This document shows, one piece after another, positions 21,396 to 34,600 of a stretch of DNA of 64,000 nt. A program made the position numbers and the translations under genes. Source of the DNA: Vitellaria paradoxa (lineage: Eukaryota > Streptophyta > Magnoliopsida > Ericales > Sapotaceae); the NCBI GenBank assembly GCA_019916065.1, contig CM034234.1, positions 11,065,844-11,129,843 of the forward strand, written 5' to 3'. The notes under the pieces are model-generated. The model had not been told where the DNA came from. It was given only the letters and a program-made list of their open reading frames with translations, and ran no database searches. Position 1 is the stretch's first letter; each line of letters starts with the position of its first letter.

Positions 21396-24122
21396 AAAAA
21401 CTTTCTCTCAAACTTCCACTTAGTTTTTGGGTTACTTTACATACCATTGAGTTGAACTTAATGATTATATCTGAACAGTTGCATTGGAAAAGAAAAATGT
21501 ATTGAAAAAGATAAAAATTTTACTTTTAGGTATTATAAATATATGCATAATTAATTTTAGTTGAAGAGTGCCATAGGTACAGATTATATGTTAGTTTTAA
21601 TAATATGTTATAATGTAAATTCCCGAATTGAAGGAAGATTGTCCAAGTTCTAACATCAAAAGTGGCATTCTAAAGTTATTTGTTTGAAAGCAAAATTTTC
21701 GATGGTCAAACGCCACGTTTGGACGTAGAACTCTATATTTAAATGCTCTAAAATGATTGATCGATGCTGATCTATTTTTCATTTAGATTTATGTTGAGAG
21801 ATTTCTATTTTTTATTATAACACCGTATATAACATGAATAAATAGATATTTTGCAGAAAAATGAGATATAGTTTGTCTCATAATTTTTTTTTTCTTTTCA
21901 ATATGATAGCTTTAAATTTAGAATTTTTTGCCAAGTTATGTAAGTCAATTACTTTAATGCAATATTTTTTAAGCTTCAAGTTCTTTTGCCTTTTGAATGA
22001 TTGATGGATGATTTCAATACCTTAAAGCAAGATTTATTTTCTTTCGTAAAATTCTTGATTAATCATCGACAGAGGCTATGTTTTTGCCACAATAAATATT
22101 TTAGAAGTTAAATTTGATTTATTGTAGATAAAAATTAATTTCTAGAATGATTAACCCTTAGATTTCCAACTTAGATCTTTATTTTATATTCTTTACCTAA
22201 AATCATCTAAATGAGGTTTATTTCAAAATCTTCTAATTGAATTTTCAATGTTTGTAATTGCTCAATTGAATCATAAAAAATACTGAAAAACTCATCTCCT
22301 GTAATGAAACAAAAGTAAAAACGCAAAGCTCAAGTGTTTCTTTATTGATTTAAACCAAAAATTTTACTTGTTTTCTTTACAAAAATTCACTAGTTTTCCA
22401 AACAAACAAATTCAAATTCAAATTTTTATTTTTTTTTCTTTTACTTTTAATTTTAAACATCCACTGTTTTTCATCTTTTCTAAATGGATTGATCCTGAAT
22501 TTCACCGACCTATTTCTGTAAATCAATTTTCCTTGCATTTTTAGGAGAAGACAAACAATGAACTCGCACGTGCATCAAAAAATTGAGATGCAATGTCAAG
22601 GCCTTGAAATTGAATGATCCACATGTAGCACGAGAGGTTGCCTTATAGTTTCCTTGAAATTTCCCACAAGCATATTGAGTTTGAGTGAAAAAGTTTAGGT
22701 TCACGTGCATTTTCTTGGTATGATAATGGATTAATATGTATATGATAATGTTGCCTTAACCGTAAGTTGTTCTTATGATTAAAAAACTTTTATATATATA
22801 TACATATATATATATATTTACGCTTTGCTTGCACTTTATAATTGGTTAATGGATTTATAAGATTAGATAACTTTCAAGTCTAATTTTTACGTGAGTCTTG
22901 ACTTTTAATTCAACCCTTTTCTCCAATTTCAATTTTCATTCTTCACTTTTTCTTTTATATATTACTGAATTCTCAAAATTCTATATACATATACATATAC
23001 ATATATATATATATATATTGTGCGGCAAAAAAATATTCTTTCTCAACCATAAATTACACTTCTAACTAGAGAATATATTTTGATTAAATTGAGACTAAAT
23101 AATTTGTTAGTTACATTATACAATTACTTGATTTAATACATTAACTACATCAGGAGATAAGATTTATAAAATATATATAAAAAGTCATTTTCTCATAAGT
23201 TTCAAGACTTATATTATCTAACATTTAATATTACCACTTACCACCACTATATAGTTAAATCAATATAAAGTATGCAGATATTAACTCTATAAATAGCAGA
23301 GATATATGCAAGATGAGGGTTTCTCTTTCTCTCTCTCTCTCCTCCTCTCTCTTTACATGAGGTTACTGTCAATACTTACCATTGACTTGAGCATTGTAGT
23401 TTTCCTGATCAAGGATCACTCCCTACCGTTTTATTAATTATTTTTTTTATGCAGATCGTATTGAGAGAGAACAAATGGGAAAAAAATAGGCAAATTAGGT
23501 GATTTTTTCCGTACATATATGTATATATATATTATTCCACAATACATATACCCCCATACACACGTTTATTCTGTTTGTAATTTGTATACCATACTTTACA
23601 TAAAATGTAATCGACATTGATATTTGACAGGGTTTCATTAATTCTTTAATTTCGACAGCATGTTTTGCAGGAACCCATCACATTGATATTTAATTATAAG
23701 TAATTTTCAATCATTAATTAATCTATAGCAATATAGCATATATATATTAAAGAATGATTTCCATTCACTAAATTCAATACATATAGCTCAGAACTTTGAA
23801 ATTTTCAAAGAAAACAAAAGGGGTCTTTTGAAAAGTATTTAGCTGGTTCTGCTCAGAAACCTACTAGAAAATTTTATTTTAAAAAATAAAAAAAAATCTG
23901 TTTAATGTTTTTCATATTATTAATTGGTACGCGTTGTTTTCATCCTCTCCCTTCATAGTCAAATGGATTATTTTATATACATAAATATATAGCATGAATA
24001 TATGTCATGATTAGCTTATATGTATGACTTTTGTTACTCACCAAAAAAAGAATGTATGACTTTTGTATTAGGTTGACAATACGTACATACCCTCCAGATA
24101 AGCATATAGTTATATACACACC
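21396..24122. other. Intergenic, AT-rich, upstream of the first exostosin gene
   Basis: No gene is supported. It holds (AT)n microsatellites near 22793-22818 and 22983-23018 and CT-rich tracts near 23320-23350. The frame at 22510-22710 (-) has no recognisable similarity. Confidence 0.5.
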
Positions 24123-24184
24123 CTTATATAGACTCATTCATCCAACTTATCTTCTCTCTCTCTCTCTCTCTCTAAGCTTCATCC
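24123..24184 (+). promoter_or_regulatory. Core promoter and leader of the first exostosin gene
   Basis: A TATA-like CTTATATAGA lies at 24123-24132, 52 bases before the ATG. A (CT)n tract at about 24151-24174 precedes the start codon context ATCCATGG, a good plant initiation context. CT-rich leaders are common in plant genes. The transcription start is inferred to lie near 24155. Confidence 0.5.
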
Positions 24185-26980
24185 ATGGCTGATGCTTCTG
24201 TTTATCAACTCAATTTCCTCTGCCGGCCGCGTACGAGGAATTCATCAAGAGGCTTCTTCCTCGTACTGATCGCCACCTTGGCTTTCTGGACCTCTCTTCT
24301 CGTCTTCTCCTGCATCTCTTCAACTTCTAGACTGTTGATTGATGATATTCAAGACGTTCATCTTTACAACGTAAAACCAACGGTTGATGAAGCAGTAGTC
24401 TCAGCAAGGATTGTGGCACCCACAAAACCAATTGTCCAAATTGCACTTGCCAAGCTAACTAGAAGTTCGGTTCTGGAATTGCACATCTCCAATCATACAG
24501 TCAAAGTTGACGATGAATATTTAGCCGCCCCTCCCTTGGCAAATGGGGGTACTGAAGAAGAAAGAAGTACTACTGATCAGATTCAATTCTCAGAAAAGGT
24601 TTCCACCGACTCAATCATCGGTACGAAAAACTTTCAGTTTGGTGCTTAATTATGCAGTCTTGTTCATTTAATTGGCTCCTAATTAGCCTCTCTTCATGAT
24701 TTTTTTTTTGGCGGCCAAACAGTCATATATATTTGTTTATTTATTTATTTATTTTTGAAGCTGAAAAATATAATCTTATCTTAAAAGGAAACTTTTTTTT
24801 TTTTTTTTGCTGGGTTTCCTCCAATAAGTTCAATTAATCCTTTTGATAGATTAGGTTGGTCGTATGCAGGAGCGGACCCAATAATTAGTGAAGTAAAATT
24901 ACATTTTTAAGACAAATAAATAAAAAAAAAGTAAAAATACAGTAAGACTAAACCTTTATAACAATAAAAAAAATGTAAATTTTAAAAAAAAATAACAAAA
25001 TTAATAAAATTTTAATGTAATTTTTAAATAAATGAGGCACGGTTCCGCCCATGGTCGTATTGTTAATGCCGTTGACATAGTCTTTCCGACGTTTCCGTAG
25101 ATTAACTATGGATATATATATATATATATATATAGAAACGGTAAAATATTTTTGAGATTATTCTGTAAATTAATATTGGGTTAAGGGGGCTGTAGTGGAT
25201 TTATTCACTGCAGGGACTACAGTAAAGAAATGAAGGGTTGAGATTCATTTTCATTTTAATGGCATATGACTTTTTATATTCTGTATTAATTGTGTTTCAA
25301 TCAGATTTTTTTAATTTTTATTTTTATTTTGAAAATAATTTTAATTAAATTAAATTAGAACCATTCATTTAAAAATAATCAAATCTCAACCTTTGATTTT
25401 TCACTGCAGCCCCTGTAGTGGATTTCTGCAACCCCTGCAACCAATTAATATTACAACCAAAGCTGGAAGCTTGTTGGCAGGTTCCAGGGGATTGCAGTGG
25501 GAGAATCCACTGCAGGGGCTGCAGTGGGTCAATCAACGGTCCAGATGTAATTATATTTTAATATGATGTGTCTTTTCATATTCTTCATTAATGATCTTCT
25601 AATCAGATTTTGTTTAACTTTTATTTTTATTTTGAATTTAATTTTATTACATTGAATTATGACCATTAGATTTGATGTAATTACATCTGGATCGTTGATT
25701 GACTCACTGCAATCCCTACAGTTGATTCTCCCACTGCAGTCCCTCTAACCCCTTGTTGGCTGGCTCCAATTCTTAACCGTTAAGTTAAACTCTGTGGTTG
25801 GAATTTAGCTTGGAATTAATGGCTTTTATGATCAGTCAAATTTTTGAAACAAAAATATAGGCCACTGTTAAGTCAGGGAGAATTTGGTGATTTTCCCTGG
25901 GGGCTCCGACGTGTGCTACAATTCTTGATTTATTAATTGAAGGTGGCTTTTTCAATGCCGTGGTCAATCTTAAGAATAGATTCAAAATAACTCAATTGTA
26001 ATTTTTGCTAAAATAATAGAGTAGGTGTCTGTGTGTGTATATATATATATATATATATAGGCTTGGATTTGAGCACCGGAAAAGAGTAGAAAATATTAAG
26101 TTACTAATTTACAATTTTTATCAAATTTTATAATCCTTTATCACTGTAAACACAACTATAATATATAATTTCTTTCCTTCATATGACTATAAATAGTACC
26201 TATCTCTGTTGGGTTTCAGTATGCTGCAATGAATTTTACATTGTAGAGATTATAGTGAAAGATTCAAGAGTCAGAATTTAATCAAAAGATTTAATAAATA
26301 TTATAATAAATATTATTTGATAAAATTAATAAATTTTAATTAAATCTTGGCCCTTAAATTATTTACTATAACCCCTATAATATAAAATCTACTGCATCCT
26401 GGAACCATCTCTGCCTTGGCTAGAATTGACTGCCTATTCAAATACCATATGCTGCTCACCGTAGGCGTGGTAGGTGTGGTGAGAGCCTAGGATGAATCTC
26501 CACGTATCATAGGTCAAGCCAATGTTGCATATATATATATATATATATATGTACACATGAGATGATTGTGGTTTCTGCATGGACGTATCTTCTACTCAAA
26601 GAAATCGTTTACCAAAAGATTGAACTGATTAGTTTATTAAAAAAAAAAAATCAAAAAACTTAGTTCTTGTCAATTTTTTTTTCCAACTTACTCCCTCTAA
26701 CACTTTATTAAATTTCTCCAATTTTTATTAATTTCCTCTAACTTTATTCAGTTTTCTTCAATTATGAATTTTTTTACCGAATATTTAGTTACTAAAATTA
26801 CACGTATCAAAAACTGATATGTACGAATTATTTTTATTTATTATTATTATTATTATTTGGGCTGAACGGACCCATAGTTAATGATGGCTTGATACCGGAA
26901 GTTACTGTATGCCTGAAAGTTGTACTTTACTCCCACCAAATTGATTGTTAATAGGATTTAGGAAAATGATATATGTTCTA

Positions 26981-27016
<36 letters not shown>

Positions 27017-27132
27017 ATCATCCATAATAATTTTGACAAAAAAATGATAATACTAACATTGTAAGAATCATTATAAATATGTCATATCATTCTAATTAAT
27101 ACTATTAATTACTTTTTGAGGATGTTACACTG

Positions 27133-27169
<37 letters not shown>

Positions 27170-28465
27170 GTAAGTACACCTCACGATCTCTCAAAATTGT
27201 CGGTTCTAACGGCTCAGAAAAATTTGCGGCGAAGAAGAAGAAGAAGAAGAACAAGGAAGTGTACCACGACCGAGAAATCTTCCTAGAAAACTACAAGGAA
27301 ATGAACAGGAGCTTGAAGATATACATATACCCTCACAAGAGAAACCACCCCTTTGCAAACGTCCTCTTGCCAGTGTCTCACGAACCAGGGGGTAACTACG
27401 CCAGCGAGAGTTACTTCAAGAAGGCTCTCGCGAAAAGCCACTTCGTAACGAACGATCCCTCCGAAGCGGACTTCTTCTTCCTGCCCTTCTCGGTGGCGAG
27501 CATGAGGCATGACAGGAGAATTGGGGTCATTGGGATTCAGGATTTTGTCCGAGACTACGTCGACAGCGTCCGCCGTGAGTATCCTTATTGGAATCGAACG
27601 GGTGGGGCCGACCATTTCTATGTTGCTTGTCATTCGATTGGGAAAACGGCCATGGATAAGGCCGCGGAGGTTAGAGCCAATGCCGTGCAAGTGGTGTGCT
27701 CTTCCAACTACTTTGTTTCTGGGTATGTTCCTCACAAAGATGTTTCCTTGCCGCAAATCTGGCCAAGACAAGGGGATCCTCCACTAGTTCAACCATCAAA
27801 GAGGTAACCTTAAATAGTCCCTGTTCTCGTTTTGAGAAGTTTCTCCATGCACAATGATGTGTTTTTTTTTTTTTTTTTTTTTTTTCCAATCACTTTTAAG
27901 TAAAAGAGGTGACTAAAATAATATTTTTATTACAAAAATATTAATACCATGTCATTTTAATATAATTTTTTTAGCAAAACATTCACGTAGAAAAGTAATT
28001 TTTTTCTTTTTTGTTGCGTCGGTGTAATTTATTGTTAGATTTTATTGTTGGGATTTATCGATCCCATATCGATAAAATAATATCTCTCTATAAGTGTGAT
28101 AAAATAGTCTCTCTATAAAATATTAATGAGCCTCCTTATTTCTCATTAATTAGTTTTGAATTGAACATCTTGACATTATATCAAAATTAAGTTTTCGAAA
28201 GAATGATACTTGGTATTTCCAATCTATCTCCAAAAGCGAGAATCAAATGTGAAAAATTTTGTTGGAATTTATCATTTACCTCTCAAATAATTAATATTAT
28301 AAGATTCTAAGCCAATTCGCCATTTACAAATTAGTTTTGAATTAGATGATAAACATTTACATACCCAAACTTTGATAATAAAAGGGTCTATAGCTGGGTG
28401 CTCTTTAACTAATAGATTTTTGCAATGTCAAAGGCATCCGGAGTAGTGATCGAAAGTACTGATTG

Positions 28466-28496
<31 letters not shown>

Positions 28497-29627
28497 TTAT
28501 TGTAGGGATGAAGGAATCATTGTAGTTAATCAATGTCGGCATGCAAATGAAAGACAAAAGGACAAAATAAAAACAAAAGTGGTTTTAAATGCCATGTTGG
28601 GCCATTTGGTTTACAAAAATTTACTGAAAATCTCAAAAAATTTCTATAAATCTCTGTTAACTTTATATCACATCAACTTTTTTCTCTCATTGCACGTATT
28701 ACGAACTCTCTTCAAACTACAATTTATCTCAATTTATCTCATTTTTTCTTACTCCAAACAAACTCGTTATTGATATATATAAAATGTCCAATTGCTCCAA
28801 GTCTCAACTCCAAATGTATTTATTTTCTAAGGGAGTAGGGTGCAGATCACACCCAGTACTAAAAGAATACAATCATTTTAAACTATATATATATGTATAT
28901 GTATATGTATATGCATATACAAGCTGTGTAAAGATTTTTTTTTTTTCCAGCAAAATATGTCTAGCTATATTTGATACAGAATAAGGTTGCCATAGTTGTA
29001 GACGCATACAAAATTTGGACATTTCTAAATTGTCCGTACTAAGTTTTGCTACGTTCATGAACATGCCAATTAGCTTGTTTCATTTGTTTTCATCCCATCA
29101 AATGACATGTATATATGTGTGTATATATATACGTATATCCCAGAACGAGGCTTGCGTTCTTCGCCGGAGCAAGCAACTCCCCGGTACGCAAGGAGCTCGT
29201 CCAAGCATGGAGAAACGACGCAGATATATTCGCCCACCCCAGCCGCCTCAAGACACCGTACTCGACGGAGCTTCTGAGGAGCAAGTTCTGCCTCCACGCC
29301 AAGGGCTACGAAGTGAACACGGCGCGTATCGGAGACGCGCTCTACTATGGCTGCGTCCCGGTGGTCCTGGCCGACCACTACGATCTCCCATTCGAAGACA
29401 TACTGAACTGGGAGAGCTTCTCGGTGGTTGTTGCGACGGCGGACATTCCACTGCTCAAGAAAATTCTCAAAGAGATTAGTTTTGATGAATACGCGAGGCT
29501 GCAGAGTAATGTGTTGAAGGTGAGGGCACATTTTCAGTGGCATAGTTCCCCGGCCGAGTATGATGCTTTTAACATGGTCATGTATGAGTTGTGGCTCAGA
29601 AGGACTAGTTATGTTAGGATTATTTGA
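24185..29627 (+). CDS. Exostosin-family glycosyltransferase (GT47), first tandem copy
   Basis: Three exons: 24185-24620, 27218-27803, 29144-29627, giving 501 residues. GT47 enzymes are type II Golgi proteins that add sugars to wall polysaccharides; the substrate here is unknown. A short cytosolic tail is followed by a membrane anchor at about residues 24-44 (FFLVLIATLAFW). The exostosin domain starts in exon 2: LKIYIYPHK, GNYASESYF, ADFFFLPFS, GADHFYVACHSIG, VQVVCSSNYF. Exon 3 continues with LAFFAG, SKFCLHAKGYEVNTARIGDA, YYGCVPVVL and DILNW. Splice phases (1, then 2) equal those of the copy at 31611-37671. Oddity: exon 2 opens with an AAG repeat encoding six consecutive Lys where the other copy has NNN-type residues. 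Intron 1 (2.6 kb) holds four MITEs. All splice sites are predicted by eye; the exon 2 acceptor is the least certain. Confidence 0.88.
24866..25052. mobile_element. hAT-type MITE in intron 1 of the first exostosin gene
   Basis: The 187-bp unit begins GCAGGAGCGGACCC and ends GGTTCCGCCCAT, imperfect inverted ends of the CAGGGGCGGA type. It is flanked by a perfect 8-bp duplication GGTCGTAT (24858-24865 and 25053-25060), diagnostic of hAT elements. Confidence 0.75.
25178..25442. mobile_element. MULE-type MITE, family copy 1
   Basis: 265 bp, with long inverted ends: GGGTTAAGGGGGCTGTAGTG on the left and, reading inward, GGTTGCAGGGGTTGCAGAAA on the right. Both then continue with a ...CAGTGAA...AGGTTGAGATT-like segment. 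A perfect 10-bp duplication AATTAATATT flanks it (25168-25177 and 25443-25452), in the size range of MULE duplications. Confidence 0.75.
25480..25750. mobile_element. MULE-type MITE, family copy 2
   Basis: Its inverted ends are about 65 bp and nearly identical: GGTT...AGGG..TGCAGTGGGAGAATC, then GTCAATCAACG.TCCAGAT and GTAATTA. CTTGTTGGC flanks it at 25470-25478 and 25752-25760, with one base between repeat and element on each side. Sequence at the ends matches copy 1. Confidence 0.75.
26212..26406. mobile_element. MULE-type MITE, family copy 3
   Basis: 195 bp. The ends read GGTTTCAGTATGCTGCA and, inverted, GGTTCCAGGATGCAG. They continue with AGAGATTATAGTGAA / AGGGGTTATAGTAAA. ATCTCTG occurs at 26202-26208 and 26407-26413. 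It is the most diverged of the three copies and AT-richer inside. Confidence 0.65.
27804..29143 (+). other. Intron 2 of the first exostosin gene
   Basis: Runs from GTAACC to a TATCCCAG acceptor. It includes a T run at about 27861-27884, a TGTTGGGATTTATC segment near 28050 that recalls an LTR start, (AT)n tracts near 28468-28492 and 28886-28912, and a pair of inverted GTTTGG-like ends (about 28590-28760) suggesting another MITE. No coding segment is supported. Confidence 0.55.
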
Positions 29628-31610
29628 GCCACATTTACATATATGTATGTGTGTGTATAATTGTATATATTATATATATGTGCATATGCATATCATGCGT
29701 TCACATGAACTTTCACAAAATAATACCTTTTTTTTTTTTTTGGTTTAGGCTAAAGTTTATTATTTTGTTCCTTATAGTCCCTGTTGCAAAAATTGCTAGT
29801 GTTCTTGAGATATTTAGGATCTGCCTTTTTTTTTTTTTGGGAAAGGGTTTAGGATCTGCTGCTTTTAATTGTTAAAGCTGAGAATTGAAGGATCATATGA
29901 CATATATAATAGAAAGAACGATTGAAGTTAAGGCAGTATATGACTTATATATATATATATATATATATGTGGGTGGTGCACCAGTGTTTAGAAAGTTGAA
30001 ATGGAGGAGGGATTGAGTTTGACATTTACGTATATGAATTTTTCAGTTAAAAATTTTTATTTTAAGATTCTAAAATTGGCATACATTAATTCAGAAAACA
30101 CTATCAATATACCTAATTTTTTAGTTACAAAAATTATGTGTTATAGAGTACCCTAAAAATAAAAAATAAAAACTTTTAATTCAAAAAAAGTACAACTAAT
30201 AGGCATAAATTTTTGATTAAAAAAGATTTTAAGTTATGGATTAACCTCCATAAAATTTGAATATATATATATTTTTGTTGTTATATATAGTTCAAAAATT
30301 GACAGTCTAACCAATTTATAACTTTTGGTGATACATTATTATTAAATATCGACTAGGTATTATATATTAATTTATTTTTTATTTACCAAGTAAAATTGAT
30401 AACATTAATTGTAATTTTTTTAAGGTTTATATTTACTTTAGAAAAAAAAAAAGAAAACTTAAATTTGATCTCGGACAGGAATTTTTTTTTTTTTTTTTTT
30501 GGTTGGAGGACAACGCCTCCGAGTTCATTCAAAAACTCTCACTTGTGTGGGAGGAAAATTATGGTGTTAGGCAGCAAAAACAACAGAAAACAAACTTGGC
30601 AAGGCGAAACAAAGCAAAGATTGACATAAGAACATGGCTTAAAATGGTAAATTCGCTTTTCCTAACCTTATCCATGCAAACCTCCATACGAACCGGCCCT
30701 CTCACTTTGTGCGGCATATCAAATTCAGTGGCGTAGACTGTAGTTTTTGGAATAAGGCATACAATTTGGGTGACTAATGAAGCTTAAAATGGTTGTTTTG
30801 GGATACCATTGCTAAAAAAGTGTTACATAAGAAAAATATTATATATAAAAAGAAAAACACTATTCTACTAAAAGAAAAATACAATCAAAAAATTCTTTCA
30901 AAAAATGTAAGAGTGACTATTTTGTAAATAAGTTATATCTTTGTAAATATTTTACTTTTGAAACACTAGGTGAAAGGGGGAAAAAATACACTTTCTTTTA
31001 ATAACTCATGAAACAGACGATATTAGATATCTGATCGATGAGAGTTATTTGTCGAAACTCACCGATGTCAAAACCAATGATATAGTTTTATCATTTAAGA
31101 GTGAAGAGTGTTATAGAGTGTTTAAAACATATATTTTTCTTTTGGTTGATCTCTTATATGCAGGGAGTGTTTTGAAGTAGTTATTCTTAAACCTTTTCAT
31201 ATAGGGTAATCGAGGTTACTCTCACCCCGATGTATAAAGTGTGCAATGAGAAGGTGTCGCTTGTTTTGTAGCTAGCTGAATGCTTTGGGCCAAAGCCCCG
31301 AAGTTGACCTTAGTGATGATGGGCACAGGGTTTTGGACTGATGGCCAATGGGTTTTTGTTTTCTTGTGGTCATGCTGCTTGGTATGGCATTTTAGTAATT
31401 ATGCAATAAGACTTGACTCGCCAACAAATTAACTGTAAATATAGGATGATTAGTGTAATTTATTTGTTTTATTTATTCATTTATTCCCTAATCTCAATCC
31501 CTACAAACGAAAAAACGTCCAATAACTCCTGTCATCAATTCCAAGGACTAGCTGTAACTAGGGTGAGCTTGTTCGGAGTTCACCAACTCAACTCGTCAGT
31601 GCGGGCGCCT
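29628..31610. other. Intergenic between the two exostosin genes
   Basis: It contains (AT)n near 29949-29968 and AT-rich sequence. At about 30480-30735 is a segment starting with a T run and GGTTGGAGGACAACGCCTCC that, read on the - strand, ends in a poly-A, as a retroposon 3' end would. No promoter motif for the downstream gene is distinctive. Confidence 0.45.
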
Positions 31611-34600
31611 ATGGCTCCCTCACTTCTCTTAATCTATTCGTTCTATCGTCGGCGTCTCTCCGACTCATTCAGAGCATTGTTCTTCATACCCACAACCTTG
31701 GCTCTCATCACCTCTCTCTCCATTCTCTTCTACATCTCTTCGACCTCCAGTCTCTTCCTCCACACCCACCACCACACCCATTTCCGACTCCATCGATCAA
31801 CTGATTTTTCCACCATTTCTCGACCCACCGGCTCGATTCTCCAGCTCTCTCTTCACAAATCCGAAAAAGCCCCTTTTCTGGGTTTGCGTAGACCGGGTGG
31901 TGGAGTCGATGGAGCCCCTGCACTGGCTAAGGGTGGTGGTGGAGCTGAGAATCAGTCATCGATTGAGACTAAAACGGCGTCAAATGGTACCAAATTTTTT
32001 GACTTTTATTCTTATGGGTCTCGCTTGATTCTTGAAATTCTGGTACTTTGTACTTTTATTTATTTATTTGTGTGTATTGGGTTGTCTGTATTGTCTTCAT
32101 AGTCTTGTTAACGAGTAATCAATAAAACTCTGAATTTCTTGAGTTCTGGAATTGGAATGCTGTATCAATTGAGGGCTTTTGATTGTTGGTTCATATGCCC
32201 ATTGCATGTTAAATGGTCTTATGAGTAAATCAGTGTGGAGTGTTTTTTTTTTTTTTTTTTAATTTATTTTTCTAATTTGTGCCTCATTGGTTGCTGTTTT
32301 CAATTTTTTGGGGTTAATATGTTTGAATAAATGTAGATCTTAACATCTCTTGTAGCCACAGTTTGGCGAAATTTCAACCCTATGGTATACGTTTTATGGT
32401 TTGAATTTTAATTATGCCCGCTCTGTACTAAATCCAACTCTTTGAGAGCCATAGTTCCAAGATATCCACCTCTCTCTCTTTCTCAAGGACTTTTGGATTA
32501 TAAAAGAATGAAATTTCTGTAGAACTGAGTTGTTCCACGCATCCAACCCATCGATATGGGAGTTCAGGAATGGCAACATGATAAGACGTCAGAGGTAATT
32601 AAAAAATTTGGTTTGCACTGTCAATTTTAATGGTAGATGGGAGGAGGCTGGAGTGAACGAAAGCAAAGGTGGGGTGTGATTATGTGATGATGGTTGTGCA
32701 TTGGCAACTACTTATTTTTGCTCCAAAGAAAATAGTTGTTGTTTATTTATGAACCATATGTGATTTATTCCCATGGGCATGAAAATGATATTTATAGTTT
32801 AGTATAGTTGATTAATGATTGAGTAGAAAAACTCAAGACAACTTTTACTTTTTATGGCTACAACTATAACTTCCTTTTTTAAGGCAATCATTCACTAAAT
32901 GATTGTAAAACATTCTATGAACATATAAATTGTTTCCCAGTTTATCTAAGCAATTAGAACATGGAAGGTGTTAAGATACAAATTCCTCTTATGCGTCTTA
33001 GAAGTGGTCTGGAAATTATTAAAACATTAAGGTCGACCGCACAATCTCACACTCTACATTTTATGACTGAAATTTCTTCTTCTTCTTTTTTTTTTTTTGG
33101 GGGGGGGGGGGGGGTTGTGTGGTTGGGTTTAAGAACTGTATTGAATGTGCATAGAGTTATAATTCTTGATCCCATTATCTGGAAATCATTTCTTGTTTAT
33201 GATTCAGGGAACTATGTGAATAACAACGAGGTCTTCCATGACAGTGAGATTTTTTTCAAGAACTATAAGGAGATGAATGAAAGCTTCAAGATATATGTTT
33301 ATCCTCACAAGAAAACTGATCCCTTTGCACACGCATTCTTGCCAGTGGATTTCGAACCTGCAGGTAACTATGCTAGTGAAAGTTACTTCAGAAAGGTTCT
33401 CATGAAAAGCCATTTTATCACTAAGGATCCCTCAAAAGCAGATCTCTTCTTTCTTCCTTTTTCAATTGCAAGATTGCGACATGACCCAAAAATTGGAGTT
33501 AAAGGTATCCAGGATTTTATAAGAGACTACATCTCTAATATTAGTCTGAAGTACCCTTACTGGAATCAGACAGGCGGGGCTGACCATTTTTATGTTGCCT
33601 GTCATTCCATTGGGCGATCAGCAATGGAGAAAGCAGATGAAGTGAAATTCAATGCCATTCAAGTTGTATGCTCTTCAAGCTATTTCCTATCTGGTTATGT
33701 TGCTCACAAGGATTTATCCTTACCACAAGTATGGCCAAGACAAGGAGAACGTCTAGATCTTACTTTGTTAAAAAGGTGATTTTATGTCTTTCGCTTCTCA
33801 TTTATTACTGAAATTTGCTAGTAAGCTAGTTCAATAACCAACTAAACAATCAAACAAACTAAGTGCGAAATTGACGAAGACACAACATTTTTAATGAAGA
33901 AACCCTTATCGAACTTGAAGGGAGAAAAACCTCGAGTCTTTTTACATGATGTAGCGGTAATTGCTCTTGATTGCATGGAAATGGGGGATTATTCAAAGAG
34001 GGAATTTAACCAAGGATGGAAAATCAACCTTCTCGGAATTGCGCGAAACTTGACGTCCAAGTCCGGACCTAGGCCATTTTTCAGGCAGTTTCCATAGTTT
34101 AGGGCCCTCAAAAGGCTGATTTTGTCATTTTTAGAAATATTTAGACTTGCAATAACTTTTTCTGGGAACTTTAGATTTCAATGCTGCTTGTTTTGGCATT
34201 ATTCTTTTGGTTCTAGAATCCAAATATGGCCTTAAATCAAATTTGCTATTATTGGTAATTTCTTATTTATTTCTGAATTCCTAGTTATTTCCACCTTTGC
34301 ACAGGATTTCTGCTTTCAAGGGATTTTCTATTTAAACCAGTGTAAGCTTAAGGGTAGACAGTTGATTTTGATTTAAGAATTATTTTATTAGAGAGAGAGT
34401 CTTTGATTTAAGAATTATTTTCTTAGAGAGAGGGTCTATGTTCTTTGTGTTATTTCTCTAGGTATTCGCAGAATCAACAAAGTTTAATGCTCTATTCGTT
34501 TCTTCACCTTCAATTCAGACACTTCCCTGCATTAGTACTGAAGACAATCCAAACTTTTTCAATTATATAATATGGTTACAAAGTTTTCCCACAGTAGTTG

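Noticed and set aside
32961..33207. N-terminal extension of exostosin copy 2 from 32961
   Set aside because: This is intron sequence including a T/G homopolymer. Exon 2 starts at 33208 after a GATTCAG acceptor that restores the frame with exon 1.
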